From assembly GCA_030667285.1 (NCBI GenBank), contig DAOUWE010000027.1, positions 1-6,764 of the forward strand: a stretch of 6,764 nucleotides of DNA. The letters are read 5' to 3'. The translations under genes were made by a program, and so were the position numbers. Position 1 is the first letter of the stretch, and every line of letters begins with the position of its first letter. Shown one piece after another: positions 1 through 5,607 of the stretch. Source of the stretch: Candidatus Shapirobacteria bacterium (lineage in GTDB: Bacteria > Patescibacteriota > Microgenomatia > UBA12405 > JAUWLS01). A model generated the notes under the pieces. That model saw only the letters and a list, made by a program, of their open reading frames with translations. It searched no databases and was not told where the DNA came from.

Positions 1-2
1 AT

Positions 3-137
3 AATCTAACAAACTGGGTTGTTTTTGACTTAAATAGTGGTGGGTCTATTTACGAAAACCTTATTTGTATTGTAGATATTGAGAGTCCTCAAAATACCTT
101 CAGGCAAATAACGGTAGGAACTTATCCTACTTGGTAA
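3..137 (+). CDS. Possible 3' end of an upstream protein gene (partial)
   Basis: Frame 3 is open from the window edge to a TAA at 135-137, giving about 44 residues that end in GTYPTW. Composition looks protein-like (mixed hydrophobic, Gly, Asn and acidic residues), and neither other plus frame is open here. The family is not recognisable; an exported or surface protein tail would fit the Asn/Gly/Thr-rich, Tyr/Trp-containing make-up, but that is a guess. An open run of this length also occurs by chance fairly often, so the call is tentative. It would lie upstream of rmlC on the same strand, 155 bases away. Confidence 0.4.
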   Translation, partial: NLTNWVVFDLNSGGSIYENLICIVDIESPQNTFRQITVGTYPTW

Positions 138-152
138 CTTCGTAAGTTTTTT
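114..152 (+). terminator. Weak hairpins with T-run after the partial upstream ORF
   Basis: Two small hairpins are visible. GTAGGA (114-119) pairs perfectly with TCCTAC (125-130) over a 5-nt loop, inside the last codons of the partial ORF. AACTT (136-140) pairs with AAGTT (144-148) over a 3-nt loop, overlaps the stop codon and runs into a T-tract (147-152). The second has the layout of an intrinsic terminator, but its stem is short and AT-rich, so it would be weak. Confidence 0.3.
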
Positions 153-163
153 CAACCTTTTAA

Positions 164-191
164 TTTACGTTTTCCCTTAGGCTGTTACAAT
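164..191 (+). promoter_or_regulatory. Candidate extended -10 promoter upstream of rmlC
   Basis: TGT-TACAAT at 183-191 is an extended -10 element whose hexamer matches TATAAT at five of six positions. TTTACG at 164-169 matches TTGACA at four of six, with a 16-bp spacer. A start near 198 would give rmlC a leader of about 95 nt that begins directly at the foldable segment 200-251. This is motif inference only; a second promoter-like element lies at 277-285. Confidence 0.45.
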
Positions 192-199
192 ATCCCCAG

Positions 200-251
200 A
201 GGTTATTTAATGTGACCTGTACCTTGGAGGTGCAGTAGGTACGGCACCTCC
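200..251 (+). other. Structured segment with H-type pseudoknot potential (possible leader RNA)
   Basis: Three pairings are visible. (i) AGGTTA (200-205) with TGACCT (213-218), one G-U pair. (ii) A perfect 8-bp GC-rich stem, GGAGGTGC (226-233) with GCACCTCC (244-251), loop 234-243. (iii) GGTAC in that loop (238-242) is complementary to GTACC (219-223) just 5' of the stem, which gives H-type pseudoknot topology. It could be a 5' leader element if transcription starts near 198, or the end of the upstream transcript. The bases after it (GTTTCTCTT) are only loosely T-rich, so it is a poor intrinsic terminator. I do not recognise it as a known riboswitch class. Confidence 0.4.
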
Positions 252-276
252 GTTTCTCTTCCCCGCCCTACGACCG

Positions 277-285
277 TGATATCAT
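277..285 (+). promoter_or_regulatory. Extended -10 element immediately upstream of rmlC (leaderless start?)
   Basis: TGA-TATCAT fits the extended -10 pattern TGnTAtnAT. Exactly 7 nt (A-rich, 286-292) separate it from the rmlC ATG at 293, so transcription would start at or next to the start codon. No purine-rich SD precedes the ATG, and no good -35 is visible, which is tolerable for an extended -10 promoter. Confidence 0.45.
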
Positions 286-292
286 AAAAAAG

Positions 293-898
293 ATGATCGA
301 TTTATACAAACCAGCCGAAAATCTAAAGATAAACGACTTCGTATACAAAACAAAACTACCAGGACTTTTCTACATAGCACGCCGGAAATTTGACGATAAA
401 CGTGGTTTTTTTCGTGAAGTGGTGGACATAAAGGAGCTGGAAAAAATAACGGGAGAAAAATTTGTAGTCGCTCAAATGAACCACTCGCGTTCAGAAACAA
501 ACGTAGCGAGAGGCATGCACGCCGAGGGATGGAACAAGTTGGTAACCGTAACCGGAGGAATAGCCTTTTCTGCCATTGCCGATATTCGACCTCAAAGCGA
601 TAGTTTTGGCAAAATAGAAAAATTCCGCTTGGGAATTGGACAAGATGCTCTACCCGGAGCCTTGTACGTCAGCAAGGGCCTGGCCAACTCGATTTGTGCT
701 CTGGAGGGCCCGGTAGATTATGTGTACATTGTGGACAGGCTTTATGCAGACAGAGATCCGAGTGACGACGGCGCTATTTCCGTTTTTGACAAGGATTTAA
801 ATATTGACTGGCCGATTAAAAAAGAAGACATGATTCTCTCTGAAAGAGATCTTCAAGCTGTTAGTCTACGAGAATTACACCCTGGAAAATTTAAATGA
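293..898 (+). CDS. rmlC: dTDP-4-dehydrorhamnose 3,5-epimerase family protein (RmlC-like cupin)
   Basis: The family epimerises C3 and C5 of dTDP-4-keto-6-deoxyglucose in dTDP-L-rhamnose synthesis, in the cytoplasm. The 201-residue product follows RmlC throughout: D-x-RGFF near residues 35-40, QMNHSRS at 61-67, RGMH at 73-76, and a C-terminal IDWP (171-174) then LSERD. Aligned by eye to Salmonella RmlC, the active site is kept: His63 is H76, Lys73 is K82, Tyr133 is Y145 and Asp170 is D186. The conserved His120 of the IPEGFAHGF motif is N132, and the loop after the catalytic His is about four residues shorter. The N-terminus is about 13 residues longer than usual; ATG 293 is the only start before residue 62, and an in-frame TAG at 236 blocks extension. 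The gene overlaps rmlD by ATGA. A 3- or 5-only epimerase for another deoxysugar is possible. Confidence 0.85.
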   Translation: MIDLYKPAENLKINDFVYKTKLPGLFYIARRKFDDKRGFFREVVDIKELEKITGEKFVVAQMNHSRSETNVARGMHAEGWNKLVTVTGGIAFSAIADIRPQSDSFGKIEKFRLGIGQDALPGALYVSKGLANSICALEGPVDYVYIVDRLYADRDPSDDGAISVFDKDLNIDWPIKKEDMILSERDLQAVSLRELHPGKFK

Positions 899-1812
899 AA
901 ATTAAAAAAACATTAGTAATTGGCGGGGGAGGGTTGGTGGGATTTGGTTTGGTGCGGGCCATGAGAAAAGAATTGGGAGCAGAGAATGTAATCGTTGGAG
1001 ACAGAATAAAACTAAAGGATAAAAACAGTGTGATTTTGGATATTTTAAACACTGCAAGCTTAGAAAAAACTATTTCAGCAGTAAAACCCGATCTAATCAT
1101 CCATTTGGCAGCAGCGACCAATGTTAACAGATGCGATCAGGAACCGGAATGGGCTGAAAAACTGAACATAGAAGGAACCGGAAACGTAATACAAACAGCA
1201 GGACAAATTCCTGTCATTTATTTTTCTACGGACTTTGTTTTTTCCGGAACAGAAGATGGTTTAAAAAACGAAAACGACACTCCGGACCCTGTTTCGGTCT
1301 ATGGTAAAACAAAATACCAGGGCGAACAGGTACTAATAAATTCAACCAACCCCGGTGGTGTAATCAGAATTTCTTTCCCCTGGTATCGCTTCGAAGAACA
1401 TCCGCAAGGCATTGATTCTCGCGATACGCTGTATTGGATTAGGCAGACATTACTTAAGGGAGAGGACGTACAGGCTTACACCAACGTAACTGCCGGCTGG
1501 ACAGCCATGGGTTATTTAGAAAAACAATTCTTGTCATTGGTTCGGAAAATGTTGACCGGAAAAATCAAGATTCTACATCTGGCAGGAAAGGAAACCGCGA
1601 CTGTTTATGAGGTGGCCAAGGCAATCAGAGAAAATTTAATCCAACAGGGCAACGGAGAAAAGAATTTAGGTCAAGTGAAAAAGGGTTTTTGTGAACCGGA
1701 AACCGGTAAAATCGCATCTAGACCGGAAAAAGGGGGACTAAATATCACTCTCGCAGAGAGCCTGGGATGGAACCAACCCGGCGTACTCCAAATGATCAAA
1801 AACCACCCCTAA
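895..1812 (+). CDS. rmlD: dTDP-4-dehydrorhamnose reductase family protein (RmlD-like extended SDR)
   Basis: RmlD reduces the 4-keto group made by RmlC to give dTDP-L-rhamnose, using NAD(P)H. The 305-residue protein has the Rossmann glycine motif GxxGxxG (G10, G13, G16), an HLAA strand end (70-73), STDFVFSG at 111-118 (matching the RmlD TDYVFDG region) and the catalytic YGKTK (Y136, K140). Length is normal for RmlD (about 290-310). The C-terminal half has the LHLAGKE...TVYEVAKAI pattern of the substrate-binding part. The ATG overlaps the rmlC TGA by 4 nt; GGAAA at 884-888 is a weak SD six bases upstream, and the start lies just before the first beta strand. Translational coupling is likely. 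Another SDR, such as a sugar 4-epimerase, is less likely given the RmlC partner and short length. No terminator is clear after the TAA. Confidence 0.85.
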   Translation: MKIKKTLVIGGGGLVGFGLVRAMRKELGAENVIVGDRIKLKDKNSVILDILNTASLEKTISAVKPDLIIHLAAATNVNRCDQEPEWAEKLNIEGTGNVIQTAGQIPVIYFSTDFVFSGTEDGLKNENDTPDPVSVYGKTKYQGEQVLINSTNPGGVIRISFPWYRFEEHPQGIDSRDTLYWIRQTLLKGEDVQAYTNVTAGWTAMGYLEKQFLSLVRKMLTGKIKILHLAGKETATVYEVAKAIRENLIQQGNGEKNLGQVKKGFCEPETGKIASRPEKGGLNITLAESLGWNQPGVLQMIKNHP

Positions 1813-1856
1813 CCAAAAAATTTTCCCAACAAGTAAACCAAAAATTCTAAATCACT

Positions 1857-4130
1857 TCACCACTTCCGCCCAAAACTCCTAAAATACTCAGCCAAATATC
1901 GCCCCGTATGAGATTTACTTATTCCGGCCACTTCCCTCGGTGTGCCCTGAGCCATTATCTCACCGCCTTGAACCCCACCCTCCGGCCCCAGGTCTATTAT
2001 CCAGTCTGCCTGAGCCACCACATCTAAATTATGCTCAATCACAATTACAGTGTTTCCCTTATCCACCATTTTATTCAACACCTTCACCAGTCTCTCTATA
2101 TCTGCCGCATGAAGCCCCGTAGTCGGCTCATCCAATACATATATTTTCCCACCCTTATGTAACTCTTTTACTAACTTAATTCTCTGTACTTCTCCTCCCG
2201 ATAAAGTATCCAATGATTGACCCAGTTCCAAATATCCCAACCCCACCTTTCTCAATAATTCCAGCCTTCTCTTTATTTCCTCCACTTCAAAAAAATCAAA
2301 AGCCTCTAAAACAGTCATTTTCAAAACTTCGGCTATATTCTTACCTTTATATTTCATTTTCAAAACCCCTTCTCGATACCTCTTTCCTTCGCAAACAGCA
2401 CACTCAACCTGAACACTATCCAAAAAATGCATCTCAACCTTCTTGTATCCCAACCCTTTACATTTTGAACAAGCCCCGGAAGAATTAAAACTAAATAACC
2501 CCGCTTCTTCTCCTGTCGTACGGGCGAATAATTTCCTTATCAATCCAAAAACACCAATATAAGTAGCCGAGTTAGACCTAACTGATCTACCCACTCCCGA
2601 CTGATCTACCACTACGGCCTCCGGATAATCCTTAACCAAAATCTCATTTATCAAAGTACTTTTTCCTGATCCAGCTACTCCGGTTACACATACAAAAACC
2701 CCCTGGGGAATATCCACATTGATACCTTTTAAATTATGTAGTGAACCATTTTTTACGCTAATTACCCCGTGGCCCTTTCGACAAACCTTCTTCTCAATCT
2801 TTTCTGTCTTTTTCAAAAACTTCCCTGTCACCGACCCTGGAGCTTTTTTCAATTCTTTCACTGATCCGGCAAACACCACCTCTCCTCCATAGCTTCCCGC
2901 ACCTGGTCCCAAATCTATCACCCAATCCGCCGCCTCAATTGTTGTCTTGTCATGCTCTACCACCAACACGCTATTTCCTTTGTCTCTAAGTTCCTTCAAA
3001 ATATTCATGAGCTGGTGTATATCCCTGGGATGCAAGCCCACGCTTGGTTCATCCAAGATATACATCATCTCGATTAAATTGACTCCCAACTGCCGAGCCA
3101 TTTTTACTCTCTGCGATTCTCCTCCAGACAAAGTACTGACCGGTCTATCCAAAGACAAATATCCCACTCCGATATTGCAAAGATGAGACAAAGATTCTTC
3201 TATTTTTTCCGCTATCGGTCGACCCACCGGACCTCTCACTGTCCGCATAAACTTCAAAAGCCCACTTAGCTCCATTCTGACCAATTCACTTACCGTCCGA
3301 CCATTTACACGTACCCCCCTGGCCTCTTTGTTTAAACGCGATCCTTCACAATCATCACAATACTCCAAATTAAAAAATCCCTTATCTTTGTCCAAAGTAG
3401 AAGAAAAGGTTCCTCTTTTATCCAATCTCCTTCTTTTTATCCCGGTTATGATTCCTTCAAAACTATACCCCTGAATATATCCGTCTTGCCCACTACTGGC
3501 TAACTCCACCTTTTCTGAGAACAAAAGCTTTTCCACTTCTTCTTTCGAAAATTCCTTAAGTGGTCGGTTCATGTCAAAAATCTGACTGATTTTCAATATA
3601 TTCCACCTTCGTCCTCCAACCCTGTATTCTGAATAAAGTATCGCTCCCTCGTTCAAAGTCTTTTTCCAATCAAAAACCCTATTTTTGTCTAAAACCAGTT
3701 TTTCTCCCAAACCTCGGCAAGTCGGACACATCCCTTCCGGAGTGTTAAAAGAAAACAAAGTCGAGTCTCCTATTCTGGGTGTCCCGCATCGGGAAAACAA
3801 TAGTCTCAAGTAAGTGTAGATCTCAGTCACTGTTCCCACCGTAGATCGGAGATTTCTCCCCAGCCTTTTTTGATCCAGCACAATCGCCGCGGAGATACCG
3901 CTTATTTCATCTACTTTCGGCCGGGCAAACTTAGGCAATCTCTTTCTGGCTCGTATGCCCAGCGACTCCACATATTGCCTTTGGGCTTCGGCATAAACTG
4001 TATTAAACAACAAAGATGATTTCCCCGACCCGGATACGCCGGTAAATACCACCAGTTTATCTCTGGGGATATCAATATTTATCCCGCGCAAATTGTTCTC
4101 TCGGGCATTTTTTACCCTTATTTCCGCCAT
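1857..4130 (-). CDS. UvrA2-type excinuclease ABC subunit A lacking the UvrB-binding domain
   Basis: A DNA-binding ABC ATPase of the UvrA family with both nucleotide-binding domains. Numbered from ATG 4130: Walker A GVSGSGKS (31-38, K37), CxxC C135/C138, CDDC 258-261, signature LSGGESQR (334-341), Walker B D360/E361, His393; then Walker A GVAGSGKS (484-491, K490), DQSGVGR, a C-terminal zinc module C554/C557/C577/C580, LSGGEVQR (643-650), D667/E668 and His700. After LLFSRCG (about 110-116) the sequence jumps almost directly to LFSFNTPEGMCPTC. The roughly 120-residue UvrB-binding domain and the first CxxC of zinc module 1 are absent, while an insertion-domain region remains. Length is 757 residues against about 940 for UvrA, near the class II UvrA DrrC. 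Such proteins are linked to tolerance of DNA-intercalating drugs. An upstream in-frame ATG (4142) overlaps the -10; ATG 4130 gives the family N-terminus (MAEIRVKNAREN). Divergent from merR. Confidence 0.9.
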   Translation of the reverse strand: MAEIRVKNARENNLRGINIDIPRDKLVVFTGVSGSGKSSLLFNTVYAEAQRQYVESLGIRARKRLPKFARPKVDEISGISAAIVLDQKRLGRNLRSTVGTVTEIYTYLRLLFSRCGTPRIGDSTLFSFNTPEGMCPTCRGLGEKLVLDKNRVFDWKKTLNEGAILYSEYRVGGRRWNILKISQIFDMNRPLKEFSKEEVEKLLFSEKVELASSGQDGYIQGYSFEGIITGIKRRRLDKRGTFSSTLDKDKGFFNLEYCDDCEGSRLNKEARGVRVNGRTVSELVRMELSGLLKFMRTVRGPVGRPIAEKIEESLSHLCNIGVGYLSLDRPVSTLSGGESQRVKMARQLGVNLIEMMYILDEPSVGLHPRDIHQLMNILKELRDKGNSVLVVEHDKTTIEAADWVIDLGPGAGSYGGEVVFAGSVKELKKAPGSVTGKFLKKTEKIEKKVCRKGHGVISVKNGSLHNLKGINVDIPQGVFVCVTGVAGSGKSTLINEILVKDYPEAVVVDQSGVGRSVRSNSATYIGVFGLIRKLFARTTGEEAGLFSFNSSGACSKCKGLGYKKVEMHFLDSVQVECAVCEGKRYREGVLKMKYKGKNIAEVLKMTVLEAFDFFEVEEIKRRLELLRKVGLGYLELGQSLDTLSGGEVQRIKLVKELHKGGKIYVLDEPTTGLHAADIERLVKVLNKMVDKGNTVIVIEHNLDVVAQADWIIDLGPEGGVQGGEIMAQGTPREVAGISKSHTGRYLAEYFRSFGRKW

Positions 4131-4137
4131 GGGGGGT

Positions 4138-4168
4138 ATCATAAACCATGACCCTGGGTCACAGGCAA
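4138..4168 (-). promoter_or_regulatory. MerR-type promoter for the uvrA2 gene (19-bp spacer)
   Basis: Read on the minus strand, TTGCCT (4168-4163) and TATGAT (4143-4138) form -35 and -10 elements separated by 19 bp, the over-long spacer typical of MerR-activated promoters. The -10 is followed by exactly 7 nt and then ATG 4130, predicting a leaderless mRNA. It overlaps the alternative ATG at 4142, which therefore would not be transcribed. Confidence 0.65.
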
Positions 4169-4178
4169 GTGTTAAAAT
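4148..4178 (+). promoter_or_regulatory. Candidate promoter for the merR-family gene
   Basis: TAAAAT (4173-4178) is a good -10 lying 5 nt before ATG 4184. ATGACC (4148-4153) matches TTGACA at four of six positions with a 19-bp spacer and overlaps the palindrome. No SD precedes the ATG, so a leaderless transcript is likely. The -35 assignment is weak. Confidence 0.5.
4149..4161. promoter_or_regulatory. Palindromic operator, probable MerR binding site
   Basis: TGACCC-T-GGGTCA is a perfect 13-bp inverted repeat. Its centre (4155) is position 8 of the 19-bp spacer of the uvrA2 promoter, shifted toward the -35 like the Tn501 mer operator dyad (centre about 8.5 by my recollection of that sequence). 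It also overlaps the likely -35 of merR, so one site could give autorepression of merR and ligand-dependent activation of uvrA2. The repeat is shorter than many MerR operators. Confidence 0.65.
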
Positions 4179-4183
4179 AACTC

Positions 4184-4972
4184 ATGCTCTCCACTCAAGC
4201 CTTCGCTGATCTTTGCAGTACTACCAAAAAAACTATCATTCATTACGATAAAATCGGTCTTCTAAGACCCACCTCTCGTCGTGGTCAAAACCGTCTTTAT
4301 AAACCCGGCCAAGTCCTTACCTTTCAAAAAATCATATTACTCAAATCTTTCGGCCTACCCCTGTCTCAAATTAAACCTTATCTGTCCAAAAAACGTGCCT
4401 TAGAAAAAATTCTTACTCAACAAAAAACCAGTCTGGAAAAACAGAAAACCATTTTAGAAAAAAGAATCCAAAAGGCAAAAGAATTTACCGAAAGTTTGAA
4501 AAAGGGCCATCTCTTAATTTCTCCCAAAATAAACCCCGTTTCTCCCTACTCTTTCTACGGCCTCAAAAAAATCGGTCGCTATGTGGATATCAAAAATCAC
4601 CAGAAACAAATTTTTAATCTAATCGGTCCCGGTCACTCTCAACAACCCGGTCTGACCGTCTTCCATGACCCCTATTATTCCCCGGATCAAACTCGCATGA
4701 CCACTGGAGTCTTGGCCAAAGAGAAAAACCCCAAAAAGATCAAGAATGTAAATCTTATTCATGTTCCCAAACACCGAGCTCTTGTTTATACTCACTCCGG
4801 CCCCTATTCCTACATGTCTTATATTTGGCAATTTTTAGACCAATATATAAAAGAAAATAAACTTAAAAGACACCCTGACCTAAATTGTCGAGAAATCTAC
4901 CAAGTGGGGGAGTTTTACAAACCTGACAATCCCGAAGACTGGGTCACCGTCCTTCAAGTTCCTTTTTCATGA
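4184..4972 (+). CDS. MerR-family transcriptional regulator with GyrI-like effector-binding domain
   Basis: A 262-residue regulator of the multidrug-sensing MerR branch (BmrR/TipA-like layout). Residues 1-66 are the winged helix-turn-helix: a recognition region TTKKTIIHYDKIGLLRP (13-29), wing residues NRLY (36-39) and the LLKSFGLPLSQIKPYL helix. Residues about 70-108 are a Lys/Glu/Gln/Leu-rich dimerisation coiled coil. Residues about 118-262 match a GyrI-like ligand-binding domain, ending in HSGPYSYM (204-211), REIY with E237 and a final VPFS; the Glu before Ile-Tyr corresponds to the acidic pocket residue used by BmrR-type proteins for cationic drugs. Only two cysteines (C11, C235) are present, so metal sensing is unlikely. 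It diverges from uvrA2 across a shared palindrome, which implies that it controls uvrA2 and itself. ATG 4184 places the HTH at the usual N-terminal position. The coding strand is unusually C-rich and G-poor. The ligand cannot be predicted. Confidence 0.88.
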   Translation: MLSTQAFADLCSTTKKTIIHYDKIGLLRPTSRRGQNRLYKPGQVLTFQKIILLKSFGLPLSQIKPYLSKKRALEKILTQQKTSLEKQKTILEKRIQKAKEFTESLKKGHLLISPKINPVSPYSFYGLKKIGRYVDIKNHQKQIFNLIGPGHSQQPGLTVFHDPYYSPDQTRMTTGVLAKEKNPKKIKNVNLIHVPKHRALVYTHSGPYSYMSYIWQFLDQYIKENKLKRHPDLNCREIYQVGEFYKPDNPEDWVTVLQVPFS

Positions 4973-5060
4973 CCCGCAATCACTCGCTACAATCATTCTC
5001 CCCAAACAGCCTCACTTCTAATCTCTATAATACTGTCAGTAAAAAAAAACTGTTTGCTGT
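4973..5060. other. Convergent intergenic gap, no clear terminator
   Basis: These 88 bases separate the 3' ends of merR and the VTT gene. They contain an A9 run on the plus strand (5041-5049; T9 on the minus strand) flanked by CAGT and ACTG, but no stable hairpin precedes the T-run in the minus-strand direction and none leads into a T-run on the plus strand. Nothing else is recognisable. Confidence 0.5.
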
Positions 5061-5594
5061 TTATCTCTTCAAAACCAACACCCCCAACCCAAGCAACATC
5101 ATTCTGACAAATCTTCCCACAAAAGTAGGAAATAGAAATTTTTTATATGGCAGTTTCAAATATCCCGCAATCAGTCCAATAAAATCATAAGGCAAAGGCA
5201 AAAACGACAAAAACAAAAGTCCAAACAATCCAAATCGTTCGATAAAACCTTGTACCTTAGCGAACTTTTTCGAGTAGGGAATAATCTTTCCACCACTCCT
5301 TCCAATCAACCAACTGACACTGTCATTAAAAGCCATACCCAAAGAAGTTGCTAAGGCCAGCGAATACACATTCATATGTCCAGACAACGACGGAATTAAC
5401 AAAGTACCTGGCCCAAAAAGATTGAAAACAAATACTCCCAAGTATCCAAATCTCAGAAATGGCTCAGGGTCAAGAGAAATACATAAAGTTAAAAGCAAAA
5501 AAGTCACTCCCAAAAACGATACAACCAACCCAAAAGCTCTTGTCTGAAATGTTTCAGAAAGTTTTTTTAACACCGGCTTAGCAGGATTTTGCAT
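5061..5594 (-). CDS. Small VTT-domain (DedA/YqaA-like) integral membrane protein
   Basis: A 177-residue hydrophobic protein of the VTT/SNARE-associated superfamily; some DedA relatives act in lipid or undecaprenyl-phosphate transport, but no substrate can be assigned here. Visible features: membrane segment about 20-41; a Gly/Pro-rich semi-hydrophobic stretch with GYLGVFVFNLFGPG (50-63); a segment about 75-98 ending in WLIGR; a second re-entrant-like region FLSFLPLPYDFIGLIAGYLKLP (about 128-149); and a final helix 153-174 with GRFVR (160-164). The AG-x3-K/R-x-P then GR-x-x-R pattern is typical of YqaA-like short members. A cytosolic amphipathic part spans about 100-120. It is last of a three-gene unit, 13 nt after the hydrolase stop, with a weak AGG close to its ATG. 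Confidence is good for the superfamily and low for function. Confidence 0.75.
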   Translation of the reverse strand: MQNPAKPVLKKLSETFQTRAFGLVVSFLGVTFLLLTLCISLDPEPFLRFGYLGVFVFNLFGPGTLLIPSLSGHMNVYSLALATSLGMAFNDSVSWLIGRSGGKIIPYSKKFAKVQGFIERFGLFGLLFLSFLPLPYDFIGLIAGYLKLPYKKFLFPTFVGRFVRMMLLGLGVLVLKR

Positions 5595-5607
5595 TAACCT
5601 AACAATT

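Noticed and set aside
245..251. CACCTCC resembling the 16S rRNA anti-Shine-Dalgarno sequence
   Set aside because: It is one arm of an 8-bp hairpin, no other 16S-like sequence surrounds it, and a 7-base match carries little weight.
198..251. PreQ1-type riboswitch, since the predicted transcript starts AGAGGTT and can form an H-type pseudoknot
   Set aside because: The conserved C-rich and A-rich tail of the preQ1-I aptamer is absent and the downstream genes are not queuosine-related.
1811..1846. Repeated AACCAAAAA-ATT in the rmlD/uvrA2 convergent gap as a terminator or repeat element
   Set aside because: Two short A-rich copies with no inverted symmetry leading into a T-run; low complexity explains it.
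1940..3186. Three plus-strand frames of 60-91 codons inside the uvrA2 region
   Set aside because: They are antisense shadows of a well-supported UvrA gene and are Pro/Ser/Leu-rich, as expected from the complement of G-rich coding DNA.
1857..4130. uvrA as a truncated or decayed canonical UvrA
   Set aside because: All Walker, signature, H-loop and C-terminal zinc residues are intact and the missing segments are discrete domains, matching known class II UvrA rather than random loss.
4970..4972. Recoded TGA (Gly) as in some CPR lineages
   Set aside because: RmlC, UvrA2 and MerR all end at TGA at family-typical C-termini, and no protein shows an internal in-frame TGA.
5037..5052. A9/T9 run flanked by CAGT and ACTG as a terminator of the VTT transcript
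   Set aside because: In the minus-strand direction no stable hairpin precedes the T-run; the 4-bp flanking match would enclose the run itself rather than lead into it.
4969..5190. A 73-codon plus-strand frame whose ATG overlaps the merR TGA (ATGA), resembling a coupled downstream gene
   Set aside because: More than half of it is antisense to the VTT gene, its translation is low-complexity Asn/Ser/Thr/Pro-rich with no family resemblance, and the ATGA overlap can arise by chance.
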